From NCBI RefSeq assembly GCF_015762685.1, contig NZ_PEHF01000095.1:62001-126000 (forward strand): DNA of 64,000 bases. The letters are read 5' to 3'. Origin of the DNA: Candidatus Symbiopectobacterium sp. 'North America'. Its GTDB lineage: Bacteria; Pseudomonadota; Gammaproteobacteria; Enterobacterales; Enterobacteriaceae. Of this stretch, positions 41,445 through 52,435 are shown one piece after another; positions within the stretch are counted from its first letter, which is position 1, and every line of letters begins with the position of its first letter. The notes beneath the pieces were generated by a model. That model did not search any database. It was not told the origin of the DNA and saw nothing but the letters and a program-made list of their open reading frames with translations. The position numbers were made by a program, and so were the translations under genes.

Positions 41445-42605
41445 TCAGTCCAGAATGATATGCGGGTAAAAGCGTGACAGATCCTGAGTGATCAGTTCGC
41501 GATCTTCGCGCAAGCCAATACCGCACGGCTGATCGTTGACTAACCAACTGCCGATCACCGTATGGCTGTCACCAAAGGTTGGCAGTGGATGATACTGCTG
41601 AACTATCTTGCCTTCTTCGCCGTAAGGGCCATCTACAGCGGCGATCTGCTGCCCATTTTTCACGATCTGAATATTGGCACCTTCACGTGAGAACAGCGGT
41701 TTTACCACGTAGCTGTCGAGTGGCTGGTGGTCGTCATCGGCAAAATAGGCGGGCAGCAAGTTGGGATGGTTGGGGAACATTTCCCATAGCATCGGCAGCA
41801 ACGCCTTGTTGGAGATGATGCTTTTCCAGGCCGGTTCCAGCAAGCGCACGCCCGCATCTTCCAGCTTGGTGGAAAATATTTCGCGCAGCATAAATTCCCA
41901 CGGGTAGAGCTTGAACAGGTTGCCGATCACCTGATTTTGCATATCGGTGAACTGGCCTTTTTCACCCAGCCCAATCTCTTCCATGTAGAGGAATTCCGTG
42001 GGCACGCCCGCTTCCAGCGCGCAATCCTGAAGGTACTGCACCGTACCGCGATCTTCTTCGGTATCCTGACAGCAGGCCATATGCAGCAGGCCGAAGCCGT
42101 GATTAAGGCGCAGCTCTTCAAAGCGGGCGATCAGTGCTTCCTGAATGCTGTTGTACTGATCGGCATTTTGCGGTAGCTTACCGGCTTCTTTATGATCTTC
42201 CAGCCATAACCATTGAAAAAAGGCCGCTTCATACAGCGATGTCGGCGTATCGGCATTGTTTTCCAGCAGTTTGGCCGGGCCTTTTCCGTCATAGGCCAGA
42301 TCGAGGCGCGAGTAGAGCGAGGGCTGCAGGCTGCGCCATGAGCTTCTGACAAATTCCCAGGTGTGCTTGGGTATGCAGAATTTGGTCAGCAATGCATCGC
42401 TGCTGACCACCTTCTCGACCACTTGCAGACACATCTGGTGCAGTTCTGCGGTTGCCGCTTCCAGCTCTTCAATCTGCGCCAATGTGAACTGGTAGTAAGC
42501 ATTTTCACACCAGTAGGGCTCGCCGTACATGGTGTGAAAGTTGAAACCAAACTCTGTAGCCTTTTCACGCCAATCTGGGCGTTCGGCAATATCAACGCGC
42601 TTCAT
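41445..42605 (-). CDS. ygiC: Glutathionylspermidine synthase-family ATP-grasp protein YgiC
   Basis: A 386-residue protein matching E. coli YgiC throughout ([70 protein letters not shown]). The ATP-grasp fold resembles the synthetase half of GspS, but the physiological substrate is unknown. Twelve bases downstream of ygiB; in E. coli this belongs to the tolC-ygiABC operon. Confidence 0.95.
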   Translation of the reverse strand: MKRVDIAERPDWREKATEFGFNFHTMYGEPYWCENAYYQFTLAQIEELEAATAELHQMCLQVVEKVVSSDALLTKFCIPKHTWEFVRSSWRSLQPSLYSRLDLAYDGKGPAKLLENNADTPTSLYEAAFFQWLWLEDHKEAGKLPQNADQYNSIQEALIARFEELRLNHGFGLLHMACCQDTEEDRGTVQYLQDCALEAGVPTEFLYMEEIGLGEKGQFTDMQNQVIGNLFKLYPWEFMLREIFSTKLEDAGVRLLEPAWKSIISNKALLPMLWEMFPNHPNLLPAYFADDDHQPLDSYVVKPLFSREGANIQIVKNGQQIAAVDGPYGEEGKIVQQYHPLPTFGDSHTVIGSWLVNDQPCGIGLREDRELITQDLSRFYPHIILD

Positions 42606-42616
42606 GCTTATGTCCC

Positions 42617-43285
42617 TTAGCCACCCATACTGCGAGAAGATGAGCTGGAACCGATGCTGGCGCTGCTACGTTGCATACTGGTCTGCTTGGCGACGCTTTC
42701 GCCAAAACCACCACGGGTGATGGTGTTAGTGGTCGCGGGTTTAGGAGCTAGTGCTGTTTTGGGGACCGTAACGGTGCGACCGGAGGTGGCAGCGCCGTAG
42801 CTTTTACCACTGGCGTCAACGAACTGGCCGTTGGCCGGGCTTGCCGGAGAGCGGGAAGAGAACAGCGGCTGTTGGGCAAAGCCTGCGCCACCGCTCATCA
42901 TGCGGCCCATCATGTAACCGGCCATCAGCGGCATCCAGGAACTGCTGGTTTGCGTTGGTTGAGCGGCGGTGCCTGCCTGAGCAGGTACTGGCGTACATTG
43001 CGCTTCGCCAAATTCTGCGACGCAGTCTTCTTTGCTGGCGTATTTCGGTGCGGTTTTTTCGGCTTCTTTCAGTGCGTTGTTGTACGCTGTGGTGCACTGC
43101 GCGCTCATGGACGGGTTCGCCGCCGAGCAGTCATCCGCATTTTTATACATCGACACAGTTTCGTCAGTCTGTTCGCAACCGGCCAGAATAAATGCAGTGC
43201 CGATCGCAAGCGCGATCGGTGCCAGACGATAGGAGCGCCACCCTTTTCGGAAAGCGTCCTTCTGTATGTTTTCTGTACGTTTCAT
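42617..43285 (-). CDS. ygiB: DUF1190 lipoprotein-like protein YgiB
   Basis: A 222-residue protein with an N-terminal hydrophobic segment and lipobox-like LAGC ([22 protein letters not shown]). Conserved [13 protein letters not shown] and [17 protein letters not shown] blocks and a Ser-rich end (SSRSMGG) follow. Function unknown; co-transcribed with ygiC and near tolC. Confidence 0.93.
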   Translation of the reverse strand: MKRTENIQKDAFRKGWRSYRLAPIALAIGTAFILAGCEQTDETVSMYKNADDCSAANPSMSAQCTTAYNNALKEAEKTAPKYASKEDCVAEFGEAQCTPVPAQAGTAAQPTQTSSSWMPLMAGYMMGRMMSGGAGFAQQPLFSSRSPASPANGQFVDASGKSYGAATSGRTVTVPKTALAPKPATTNTITRGGFGESVAKQTSMQRSSASIGSSSSSRSMGG

Positions 43286-43452
43286 ATGGTTATCCCAAAG
43301 GGTAAGGCGTCAATGCCAAAGGTGTGCCAAGTGTGCATTAGCATAGGGGATGGCTGGCTGAATTTAAAGCATTACGCCTGTCAGAATGCCTGCTCTTTAC
43401 GTTGCTATACATTTTATTGCGCGCTTGGATGGCTTGGAATAAATCAGAGTCA

Positions 43453-43483
43453 AACAAAAAGGAGATACGCTGGGTATCTCCTT
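43453..43483 (-). terminator. Rho-independent terminator of tolC
   Basis: On the minus strand, a ten-base stem AAGGAGATAC/GTATCTCCTT with a 5-nt loop is followed by TTTTTG. It separates tolC from ygiB, so ygiBC need either read-through or their own promoter here. Confidence 0.85.
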
Positions 43484-43516
43484 AAGGTAGTTAACTGCCT
43501 GACGGGGACGACGTCA

Positions 43517-44893
43517 TTAGCCGCGCGGTGCTCTCGGCTCCGGCGCGCTGTTGTCAGTAAAGACTGGTGACGTGGAAACGTCCTGACCTAACGCGCCGTT
43601 CAGCGTCTGCAAGTCGTTTTCATTCAAGGTGCCCAACGCTGACTTGATATTCAACTGGTTGATCAGGTAGTCGTAACGCGAGTTAGAAAGCTGCTGCTTA
43701 GCGTTATATAACGTGGTGGTGGCATCCAACACGTCGACGATAGTACGAGTACCCACCTGATAGCCCGCTTCCATCGCGTCCAAGGAGCTTTGCGCTGACA
43801 CTTCGGCCTGTTTGTAAGCGTTGATGCTGCTGATCGAGGCAGAAATATTGTTAAACGAGGAGCGCACAGTCTGCACCACGGAGCGATGCGCGCTTTCCAG
43901 CAGTTCGCTGGCGCTAACAAAGCTGTGCTGTGCCTGTTTTACGCGTGAGCTGGTGGCACCACCGCTGTAGAGCGGCACGGTTAATGACAGGCCGATTTTG
44001 TTTTGGCCTGCATCAAGATCCCTTGAGGTATTATTGGAACCGGTGTTACGCGTGTTGCTGACGCAGGAGGAAGCCGTCAGATCCAACGTTGGCATATGAC
44101 CGGTTTCCGCTGAACGAATCTGCTCACGCGTCAGATCCTGGCTCAAGCGAGCGGACAACAGGCTCAGGTTATGGTTTTCCGCGTCTTTCAGTAAGGTGGC
44201 GATAGCACCCGGTTTCTCGGTGGAGAAACGGGTGATGTTCAGCCCCGCCAGTTGCGGATAGAAGTTGCCGCTGACCTGACGCAGATTTTCCAGCGCGTTA
44301 TCCAGCGTGTTGCGAGCGGAGACTTCGCTGGCCAATACGCTGTCATATTGCGCGCGGGCGTTTTGTACGTCGGTGATAGCGACCAAACCGACATTAAAGC
44401 GCTGAGTGGTTTGATCGAGCTGGCGGTAAATGGCCTGTTTCTGGGCGTTAACGTAGGAGAGCGCGTCAATGGCGCGCAGCACGTTGAAATAAGCCGTGGC
44501 CGTATCCAGGATCAATGACTGCTGTGCGGTCTGGTAGGTCACATCTTGAATGCCCGCCTGCTTTTCTTGCAGCGTCAGAGCGCGCCATTTCGATATATCA
44601 AACAGGGTCTGGGTCAACTGCAAGGAACCGCTGGTAACGTTGCTGTTCACGCCATTGCTATCGCGAAAACCTTTGGTGTAACCGTAGTCGGCACCGAGCC
44701 CGAGTTGTGGCAACAGGGGACTGCGAGCCTCATTGATTTTCTCGAAAGCGGCATCACGGGTGGCAGCCGAGCTGCGCAAATCCGGGTTGGTGGTTTTAGC
44801 TTGTTGATAGACCTGTAACATATTTTCCGCGTGACCCACGGCGCTAAAGCCGCTCAGGCTCAGACCAATAAGAAGAGGGAGCAATTTCTTCAT
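43517..44893 (-). CDS. tolC: Outer-membrane efflux channel TolC
   Basis: A 458-residue protein with signal peptide (LLPLLIGLSLSGFSAVGHAEN) and two OEP repeats, for example ARSPLLPQLGLGADYGY, LDQTTQRFNVGLVAITDVQNARAQYD and GYQVGTRTIVDVLDATTTLYNAKQ. It is the exit duct for AcrAB-type pumps and type I secretion. ATG 44893 is chosen over the ATG two codons earlier because of AAGGA spacing and the MKKLLP start. The C-terminal periplasmic tail is about 35 residues shorter than E. coli (493), a variable region. One cysteine occurs in TASSCVSNTRN, where E. coli TolC has none. Confidence 0.96.
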   Translation of the reverse strand: MKKLLPLLIGLSLSGFSAVGHAENMLQVYQQAKTTNPDLRSSAATRDAAFEKINEARSPLLPQLGLGADYGYTKGFRDSNGVNSNVTSGSLQLTQTLFDISKWRALTLQEKQAGIQDVTYQTAQQSLILDTATAYFNVLRAIDALSYVNAQKQAIYRQLDQTTQRFNVGLVAITDVQNARAQYDSVLASEVSARNTLDNALENLRQVSGNFYPQLAGLNITRFSTEKPGAIATLLKDAENHNLSLLSARLSQDLTREQIRSAETGHMPTLDLTASSCVSNTRNTGSNNTSRDLDAGQNKIGLSLTVPLYSGGATSSRVKQAQHSFVSASELLESAHRSVVQTVRSSFNNISASISSINAYKQAEVSAQSSLDAMEAGYQVGTRTIVDVLDATTTLYNAKQQLSNSRYDYLINQLNIKSALGTLNENDLQTLNGALGQDVSTSPVFTDNSAPEPRAPRG

Positions 44894-45180
44894 GTGCATT
44901 CCTTGTTGTGCAGCTAAGGCAACGATGTAGCGGAGATAGCGCTGTCAAAAAACGAATCCGGCAGATTCTATCAGAATGTGCCAATAGGATAAGTTGGCTG
45001 AACGTGCCATCTTCCCCCTGACCGACCCCATTAGGGGGTTTAATTTGCTCTCATACCCTAACGTTTGGTCAAATAGGTGTTCTATTAATCCAATTTATCA
45101 CAAAGCATCGCAAGTATGATGTCCATCTTGATACATGAGACACATCCCCGTACCTGCTGTTGCTCGCAAGGAGTTGAGGT
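44894..45180. promoter_or_regulatory. Divergent region between tolC and nudF
   Basis: About 287 bp without a gene that must contain promoters for both directions. In E. coli the tolC side carries Mar/Sox/Rob control. I see no site clear enough to mark. Confidence 0.35.
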
Positions 45181-45813
45181 ATGGCTGTGTCTGCGTCCCA
45201 TCCGGCGACTTTCCATAAAGACGATGTAGAAATTATTGCACGAGAGTCGCTGTACGATGGTTTTTTTTCGCTCGAGCGCTACCGTTTTCGTCATCGGTTG
45301 TTTAACGGTGAGATGAGCGGTGAAGTCAGCCGAGAAATTCTGGAGCGTGGTCATGCAGTTGTGCTGCTGCCCTACGATCCGGTACGGGACGAAGTGGTGT
45401 TGATTGAACAGATCCGCATTGCCGCTTATGACACCAGTCCGACCCCGTGGCTGTTTGAACTGGTGGCTGGCATGATTGAGTCAGGTGAATCTCTGGAAGC
45501 GGTGGCGCGACGTGAAGCGCAGGAAGAGGCAGGTCTCAACGTCGGACGCTGTAAACCGATTATCAGCTATCTGGCGAGCCCGGGTGGCACCAGTGAGCGT
45601 CTGGCGGTGATGGTGGGCGAAGTCGATGCCCGTGCCGCACAGGGTATTCACGGTCTGGCCGAAGAGAATGAAGACATTCGGGTGCATGTCGTCAGCCGCG
45701 AACAGAGCTACGCCTGGGTGGAAAGTGGAATTATTGATAACGCGGCGTCTGTCATTGCGCTGCAATGGTTGGCGTTGCACCATACGCAATTGAGACAGGC
45801 GTGGACGGAGTAA
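45181..45813 (+). CDS. nudF: ADP-ribose pyrophosphatase NudF
   Basis: A 210-residue Nudix hydrolase. The full Nudix box [22 protein letters not shown] fits Gx5Ex7REUxEExGU. It hydrolyses ADP-ribose to AMP and ribose-5-phosphate. E. coli NudF is 209 residues. First gene of the nudF-yqiB-cpdA-yqiA-parE run, with five bases or fewer to yqiB. Confidence 0.95.
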   Translation: MAVSASHPATFHKDDVEIIARESLYDGFFSLERYRFRHRLFNGEMSGEVSREILERGHAVVLLPYDPVRDEVVLIEQIRIAAYDTSPTPWLFELVAGMIESGESLEAVARREAQEEAGLNVGRCKPIISYLASPGGTSERLAVMVGEVDARAAQGIHGLAEENEDIRVHVVSREQSYAWVESGIIDNAASVIALQWLALHHTQLRQAWTE

Positions 45814-45817
45814 ACGG

Positions 45818-46270
45818 ATGAAACGCTACACCCCGGATTTTCCGGCCATGATGCGGCTGTGCGAAATGAATTTCGCACAATTACGCCGTTTATTGCCGCG
45901 AAAGGATGAAGTCGGAGAAAGTGCGGTTTATCATGTAAATAGTGCAAGCTATCGCTTAACGATAGTGGAATCGACGCGTTATACCTCATTGGTTGAAATC
46001 CAGCAGATTGCGCCCGCCGTCAGCTATTGGAGCCTGCCAACGTTGAGCGTGCGACTCTACCACGACGCGCTGGTTGCGGAAGTGTGTGCCAGTCAGCAGA
46101 TCTACCGTTTTAAAACACGTTATGATTACCCGAATAAAAAATTGCATCAACGTGATGAAAAGCATCAAATTAATCAGTTTCTTGCTGATTGGCTAAGGTA
46201 CTGCCTGGCGCATGGTTTTACATCGGCACCGCGAAATGCCGATTCCAGTCTGTTAGACAAATTTCAGTAA
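45818..46270 (+). CDS. yqiB: DUF1249 protein YqiB
   Basis: A 150-residue protein matching YqiB ([50 protein letters not shown]). Function unknown. Its fixed position between nudF and cpdA is conserved in enterobacteria. Confidence 0.93.
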   Translation: MKRYTPDFPAMMRLCEMNFAQLRRLLPRKDEVGESAVYHVNSASYRLTIVESTRYTSLVEIQQIAPAVSYWSLPTLSVRLYHDALVAEVCASQQIYRFKTRYDYPNKKLHQRDEKHQINQFLADWLRYCLAHGFTSAPRNADSSLLDKFQ

Positions 46271-46286
46271 CCAAGGATACTATTTT

Positions 46287-47114
46287 TTGGAAAGTCTGCT
46301 GAAAGTTCCTGTGGCGAGTGGGGCCAGAATCAGGATTTTACAAATAACCGATACCCACTTGTTTGCCGGCGAGCATGAGACACTGCTCGGCGTGAACACA
46401 TACCTTAGTTACCATGCCGTGCTGTCTGCCATTCAGGCGCAGGGGCAGGATGTTGACCTTATTGTGGCAACTGGAGATCTTGCTCAGGATCATTCGCACG
46501 AGGCCTATCACCACTTCACGCGCGGCATTGCGCAGTTATCCGCACCTTGCGTATGGCTGCCGGGAAACCATGATTTCCAGCCGGCGATGGTGGATGTGCT
46601 GGCACAGGCAGGCATCGCGCCTTCCAAGCACGTGCTGTTGGGCGATGCCTGGCAGATTATTTTGTTAGACAGCGAGGTGTTTGGCGTGCCCCACGGCGAG
46701 TTGAGTGAATATCAACTCGAGTGGCTGGAGCGCAGCCTGCTGCGTTTTCCAGAGCGTCATACGCTGTTGCTGTTACATCACCATCCGCTGGCTTCAGGCT
46801 GTACCTGGCTCGATCAGCACAGCCTGCGTAATGCGCACCATCTGGATGCGGTGCTGGCGCGTTATCCGCAGGTGAAAAATGTGCTGTGCGGGCATATTCA
46901 TCAGGAGCTGGATCTTGACTGGAACGGGCGCAGGCTGATGGCGACGCCTTCCACCTGTGTACAGTTCAAACCGCACTGCACTAACTTTACCATTGACGAT
47001 GTCGGGCCCGGCTGGCGTTATTTGGATCTGTTATCGGATGGTTCGCTGGAGACGCGCGTTTACCGCCTGAACGGCAGCGAGTTTTTGCCTGATATGAATT
47101 CGGACGGCTATTAA
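46287..47114 (+). CDS. cpdA: 3',5'-cyclic-AMP phosphodiesterase CpdA
   Basis: A 275-residue class III metallophosphoesterase with all metal motifs: [38 protein letters not shown] and [10 protein letters not shown]. It lowers cAMP. The start is TTG at 46287 ([11 protein letters not shown]), as in E. coli, where the same non-ATG start is used. Its TAA stop shares a base with the yqiA ATG (TAATG). Confidence 0.95.
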   Translation: MESLLKVPVASGARIRILQITDTHLFAGEHETLLGVNTYLSYHAVLSAIQAQGQDVDLIVATGDLAQDHSHEAYHHFTRGIAQLSAPCVWLPGNHDFQPAMVDVLAQAGIAPSKHVLLGDAWQIILLDSEVFGVPHGELSEYQLEWLERSLLRFPERHTLLLLHHHPLASGCTWLDQHSLRNAHHLDAVLARYPQVKNVLCGHIHQELDLDWNGRRLMATPSTCVQFKPHCTNFTIDDVGPGWRYLDLLSDGSLETRVYRLNGSEFLPDMNSDGY

Positions 47115-47695
47115 TGCCTACGCTACTCTACCTCCACGGTTTCAACAGTACGCCTAAATCGGCCAAAGCGACGGCGCTGACCGCATGGCTGGCGCAGCAC
47201 CATCCCCAGATAGAGATGCTGGTGCCGCAACTGCCGCCCTATCCGGCGGAGGCGGCCGACCTGTTGGAGTCGTTGGTGATGGAGCGTGCGGGGCATCCCA
47301 TCGGCCTGGTGGGGTCATCGCTGGGCGGCTATTATGCCACCTGGTTGTCGCAATGTTTTACCTTGCCCGCCGTGGTCGTCAATCCGGCGGTAAAACCCTT
47401 CGAACTGTTGCTGGAACATCTCGGCGAATATCGTAACCCCTATACAGGTGAAGAATATGTGCTAGAGTCTCGGCATATTTACGACCTGAAAGTGATGCAG
47501 ATTGAATCACTCGAGGCGCCGGATTTACTGTGGTGTTTGCTCCAGACAGGGGATGAAGTGCTGGATTATCGGCAGGCTGTGGCGTATTACACGGCGTGTC
47601 GCCAGACGGTGGAATCGGGTGGGAACCACAGTTTTGTTGGGTTTGAACAGTATTTTGACCCCATTGTGCGTTTCCTTGGATTGAGCGACGATTGA
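47114..47695 (+). CDS. yqiA: Alpha/beta-hydrolase esterase YqiA
   Basis: A 193-residue alpha/beta hydrolase of the UPF0227 family. [17 protein letters not shown] is the oxyanion region, GSSLGGYYA the nucleophile elbow serine, and [12 protein letters not shown] the catalytic histidine near the C-terminus. Esterase activity is known in E. coli; the natural substrate is not. One-base overlap with cpdA. Confidence 0.94.
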   Translation: MPTLLYLHGFNSTPKSAKATALTAWLAQHHPQIEMLVPQLPPYPAEAADLLESLVMERAGHPIGLVGSSLGGYYATWLSQCFTLPAVVVNPAVKPFELLLEHLGEYRNPYTGEEYVLESRHIYDLKVMQIESLEAPDLLWCLLQTGDEVLDYRQAVAYYTACRQTVESGGNHSFVGFEQYFDPIVRFLGLSDD

Positions 47696-47794
47696 TCCGT
47701 TCTGTACTGCACTGCCCTTACTGACACGGACAGCGGCAATGCGTGGCCTGCGGGCTGTGCACCCTCTCAGCACCATTCCGTTTTACACATTTAA

Positions 47795-49708
<1,914 letters not shown>

Positions 49709-49713
49709 TGCTG

Positions 49714-50244
49714 CTATCGCGCAATCTTGTATAAACAGAACCGCTCCAGCGCATGACCCACCGGTATTTTGGGATAATTAAAATCTTCACCGGTGTTGGT
49801 CATGCCTGCCTTTATCATCACACGCTGTGAAGCCATATGTTGCAGCGGGGTATAGGCGTAGACTTCTGGTGCCTCAAGTTGCTCAAAGGTATAACGGATC
49901 ACGCGTTTTGCTCCTTCCGTGGCATAGCCGTTTCCCCAGTGTCGCGCTTGTAAGCGCCAGCCCGCTTCGATAAGCGGCGCATGAGGAATTCCGCTCTCTT
50001 CCTGCTGCTTATGCAAACCAATAAAGCCGATAAATTCGCCGCTTGATTTCAATTCCACGGCCCAGAAGCCCCAGCCCTTGTTGGCAATATGTCTGCTGAT
50101 ACGGCCGGCCTGCGCATTGCTTTGTTCTTGCGTCATCAGCTCGGGGAAATAGAGCATTACCGTTGGGTCGGCATTCAATTGTGCAAAAATGGGGTAATCT
50201 TCATCGCGCCATTGGCGCAGGATCAATCTTTCCGTCTCGATCAT
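49714..50244 (-). CDS. GNAT-family (RimJ/RimL-type) N-acetyltransferase
   Basis: A 176-residue acetyltransferase (MIETERLILRQWRDEDYPIFAQLN, GFIGLHKQ, AGWRLQARHWGNGYATEGAKRVIRYTFE). The R/Q-x-x-G-x-A-type acetyl-CoA loop is seen as HWGNGYATEG. It resembles RimJ/RimL-like and small-molecule GNATs; substrate unknown. It is convergent with parE, only 5 bp between the stops, and ends in TAG. Confidence 0.85.
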   Translation of the reverse strand: MIETERLILRQWRDEDYPIFAQLNADPTVMLYFPELMTQEQSNAQAGRISRHIANKGWGFWAVELKSSGEFIGFIGLHKQQEESGIPHAPLIEAGWRLQARHWGNGYATEGAKRVIRYTFEQLEAPEVYAYTPLQHMASQRVMIKAGMTNTGEDFNYPKIPVGHALERFCLYKIAR

Positions 50245-50364
50245 AGCGATTTTTCTCCTTATTCACGTTAAAGACTAACAAATCAATCTGAAAGACGCTG
50301 ACAGGCTTCATGGCTTCACAGTAGAGTAAATGTGCATCTTAATCCTTGATGACTGTGTAAGATT

Positions 50365-51047
50365 ATGAAAAACAATCACGAAAAAGACTCGGGTGGCACA
50401 GAAAAACTTGATGGCGGTGCGTGCCGTGTACGGCTGGAAGATATCGCCGCGCGCTGTGGTACGTCGTTAAACACTGTGTCTCGTGCGTTGAGCGGTGAAA
50501 AAGGGGTGAGCCAGGCGCTACGCGCGCAGATACTGGAAGTGGCGCGGGCGGTGCGCTACAGCCCCGCCGTGGAAATGGGGGCTCCCGTATCGTGCTGGCC
50601 GTCTCTCAGGTGGCGATGCTGGATTACCACCGTTATCAATTCAGTTGGTATGTGCTGCAAGGGCTGAAAGAGTGCGCCAAGGTGCTGGGTCTGGATTTGG
50701 TGACCCATCCGCTGTCCGACAAGGGCACGCAGACGCTGACCGATCTGCTCAACCAGGAGGATATCGGCGGCATGCTGGCACTTACCGTCGACGATCCGGC
50801 GATTTTAGACGTTGTAGTAAACCTGAAAAAATCTGCGGTACTGGTGAACAGCGAAGATCCGCTGATGCGGATCTCCAGCGTGATGCCGTGTAACCGCTCG
50901 GCAACCCGGATGGCGGCTGACTATCTGGTGTCACACGGGCATCGCGATATCCTGTTTTTGACCCATCCCGGTCGGCGAACCATTGAACAACGGCATGAGG
51001 GCTGGCAGGAGTCGATGCGGTATAGCGCGTGTTACGCGGTTATTTGA
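50365..51047 (+). pseudogene. Frameshifted and 3'-truncated LacI-family regulator gene
   Basis: It starts with an HTH of LacI type (RLEDIAARCGTSLNTVSRALSGEKGVSQALRAQILEVARAVRYSP). The frame slips in a GGGGG run (50577-50581), and the ligand domain resumes as SRIVLAVSQVAMLDYHRYQFSWYVLQGLKECAK in another frame. Homology then stops after RRTIEQRHEGWQESMR near 51020, about 220 residues into a normal 330-340-residue protein, right where the convergent transporter gene ends. A deletion removed the C-terminal third. It probably controlled the neighbouring uronate genes (inference). Confidence 0.85.
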
Positions 51048-52359
51048 ATTTCGCCCGTTCCATAGTGGGGATCAGCAGCTGGTACATGACGCCCCAGGCG
51101 ACCAGATAGGCCACGGAGCTGATGGCGAACAGCGCCCAATAATTACCTGATGCTTCGAGTACGGCACCGATCACCGTGGAGAAAATCACGCTGCCGATCA
51201 TGCCAAAGGTGCTGCCGATGCCGACGACCGAACCCACCGCCGCGTTGGGGAACAGATCGGACACTGACGTCAGCAAGTTTGCTGACCAGCCCTGGTGTGC
51301 AGCAGCAGCCAACCCGACGAGGGCAACGGCCAGCCACAGGCTTTCCACCTGCGTAGCGGCAAAAATCGGTATGACCGCACAGGCGCAAATCAACATGGTG
51401 GTTTTGCGCGCTTTCGCCGCGCTGAATCCCATATTCATCGGCTTGCCGGGCAACCAGCCTGCGCCCAGACTGCCACCAATGGCAAACAGATAGATCATGA
51501 TCAACGGCACACCCAATCCGGCCATATTGATATCACGGGTTTCGTTCAGCCATTTTGGCAGCCAGAACAGGAAGAACCACCAGATGGGATCGGTCAGCAT
51601 CTTGCCCAGCGCAAAGGCCCAGAGTTGACGGTAGCGCAGCAGGTGCGTCCATTTGATGGATTCAACGCTGACGTGCTCTTCTTTGTCCTGACGGATCCAG
51701 GCTAGTTCCTCGGCAGAGGCTTTATCTTGCGGTTTGCCAAACAGGAAAAACCACGGGATAATCCAGACAAAACCCACCGCGCCAAGAATCAGAAACGCCC
51801 CGTGCCAGCCGCAATGAATGGCGATAAACGGAATCAAAGCGGGAGAGACGACGACGCCAAGGTTAACGGCGACGCCCAGAATCCCTGTAGCCAGCGTGCG
51901 CTCTTTCTTGGGGTGCCAGTCGGCGATGACTTTCATCGCCGCCGGGAAGTTGGCCGATTCCCCCAGTCCAAGGATGACGCGCACAATGGCAAACCCGGCC
52001 ACGGTGCCGACCGCAGCGTGCAACATGGCGGCGGCGCTCCAGACCACCATCGCCACGGCGTAGCTGATCTTGGTGCCAAACTTGTCAATGACGTGGCCGC
52101 AAATCAGGGTGCCCGCGCCGTAGGCAATGGTGAAGGCGTTGACCAGCCAACTGTACTCCATTTGCGTCCAGCCGATATCTTTTTGCAGCATTGGTGCCAG
52201 CAACCCGAGCAGTTGGCGATCCATGTAGTTCACCGTGGTGGCGAACACCAGCATCGAGCAGATAGTCCAGCGATAGCGGCCTTTGGGAGGCGAGCTGGCG
52301 GTGGTTTGGCTGTCGCCGTGAGGGACAGCAGCTTCTTTTTGGCTAACTTGAGTGTCCAT
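51040..52359 (-). CDS. MFS transporter of the anion:cation symporter family (hexuronate/ExuT-like)
   Basis: A 439-residue intact 12-helix transporter. The signature region after helix 1 reads ATTVNYMDRQLLGLLAPMLQKDIGW, typical of ExuT/GudP-type ACS transporters. A polar N-terminal extension of about 30 residues is present. It likely imports a hexuronate or an unsaturated oligouronide product. It follows the heparinase gene in the same direction, forming a hydrolase-lyase-transporter unit whose other members are all broken. The substrate is inferred from context. Confidence 0.85.
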   Translation of the reverse strand: MDTQVSQKEAAVPHGDSQTTASSPPKGRYRWTICSMLVFATTVNYMDRQLLGLLAPMLQKDIGWTQMEYSWLVNAFTIAYGAGTLICGHVIDKFGTKISYAVAMVVWSAAAMLHAAVGTVAGFAIVRVILGLGESANFPAAMKVIADWHPKKERTLATGILGVAVNLGVVVSPALIPFIAIHCGWHGAFLILGAVGFVWIIPWFFLFGKPQDKASAEELAWIRQDKEEHVSVESIKWTHLLRYRQLWAFALGKMLTDPIWWFFLFWLPKWLNETRDINMAGLGVPLIMIYLFAIGGSLGAGWLPGKPMNMGFSAAKARKTTMLICACAVIPIFAATQVESLWLAVALVGLAAAAHQGWSANLLTSVSDLFPNAAVGSVVGIGSTFGMIGSVIFSTVIGAVLEASGNYWALFAISSVAYLVAWGVMYQLLIPTMERAKFK

Positions 52360-52435
52360 AGTGATTCTCCAGCTCAGGCCAGTGGCCTGAGCGGTTGATG
52401 GTTAGGGTAGAGTGGTATTGCGTGATGAAAAAAGG

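Noticed and set aside
51727-52398. A 223-codon open frame antisense to the MFS transporter
   Set aside because: Composition (Lys/Arg/Gly/His-rich, no hydrophobic core) mirrors the transporter codons and no family is recognised.
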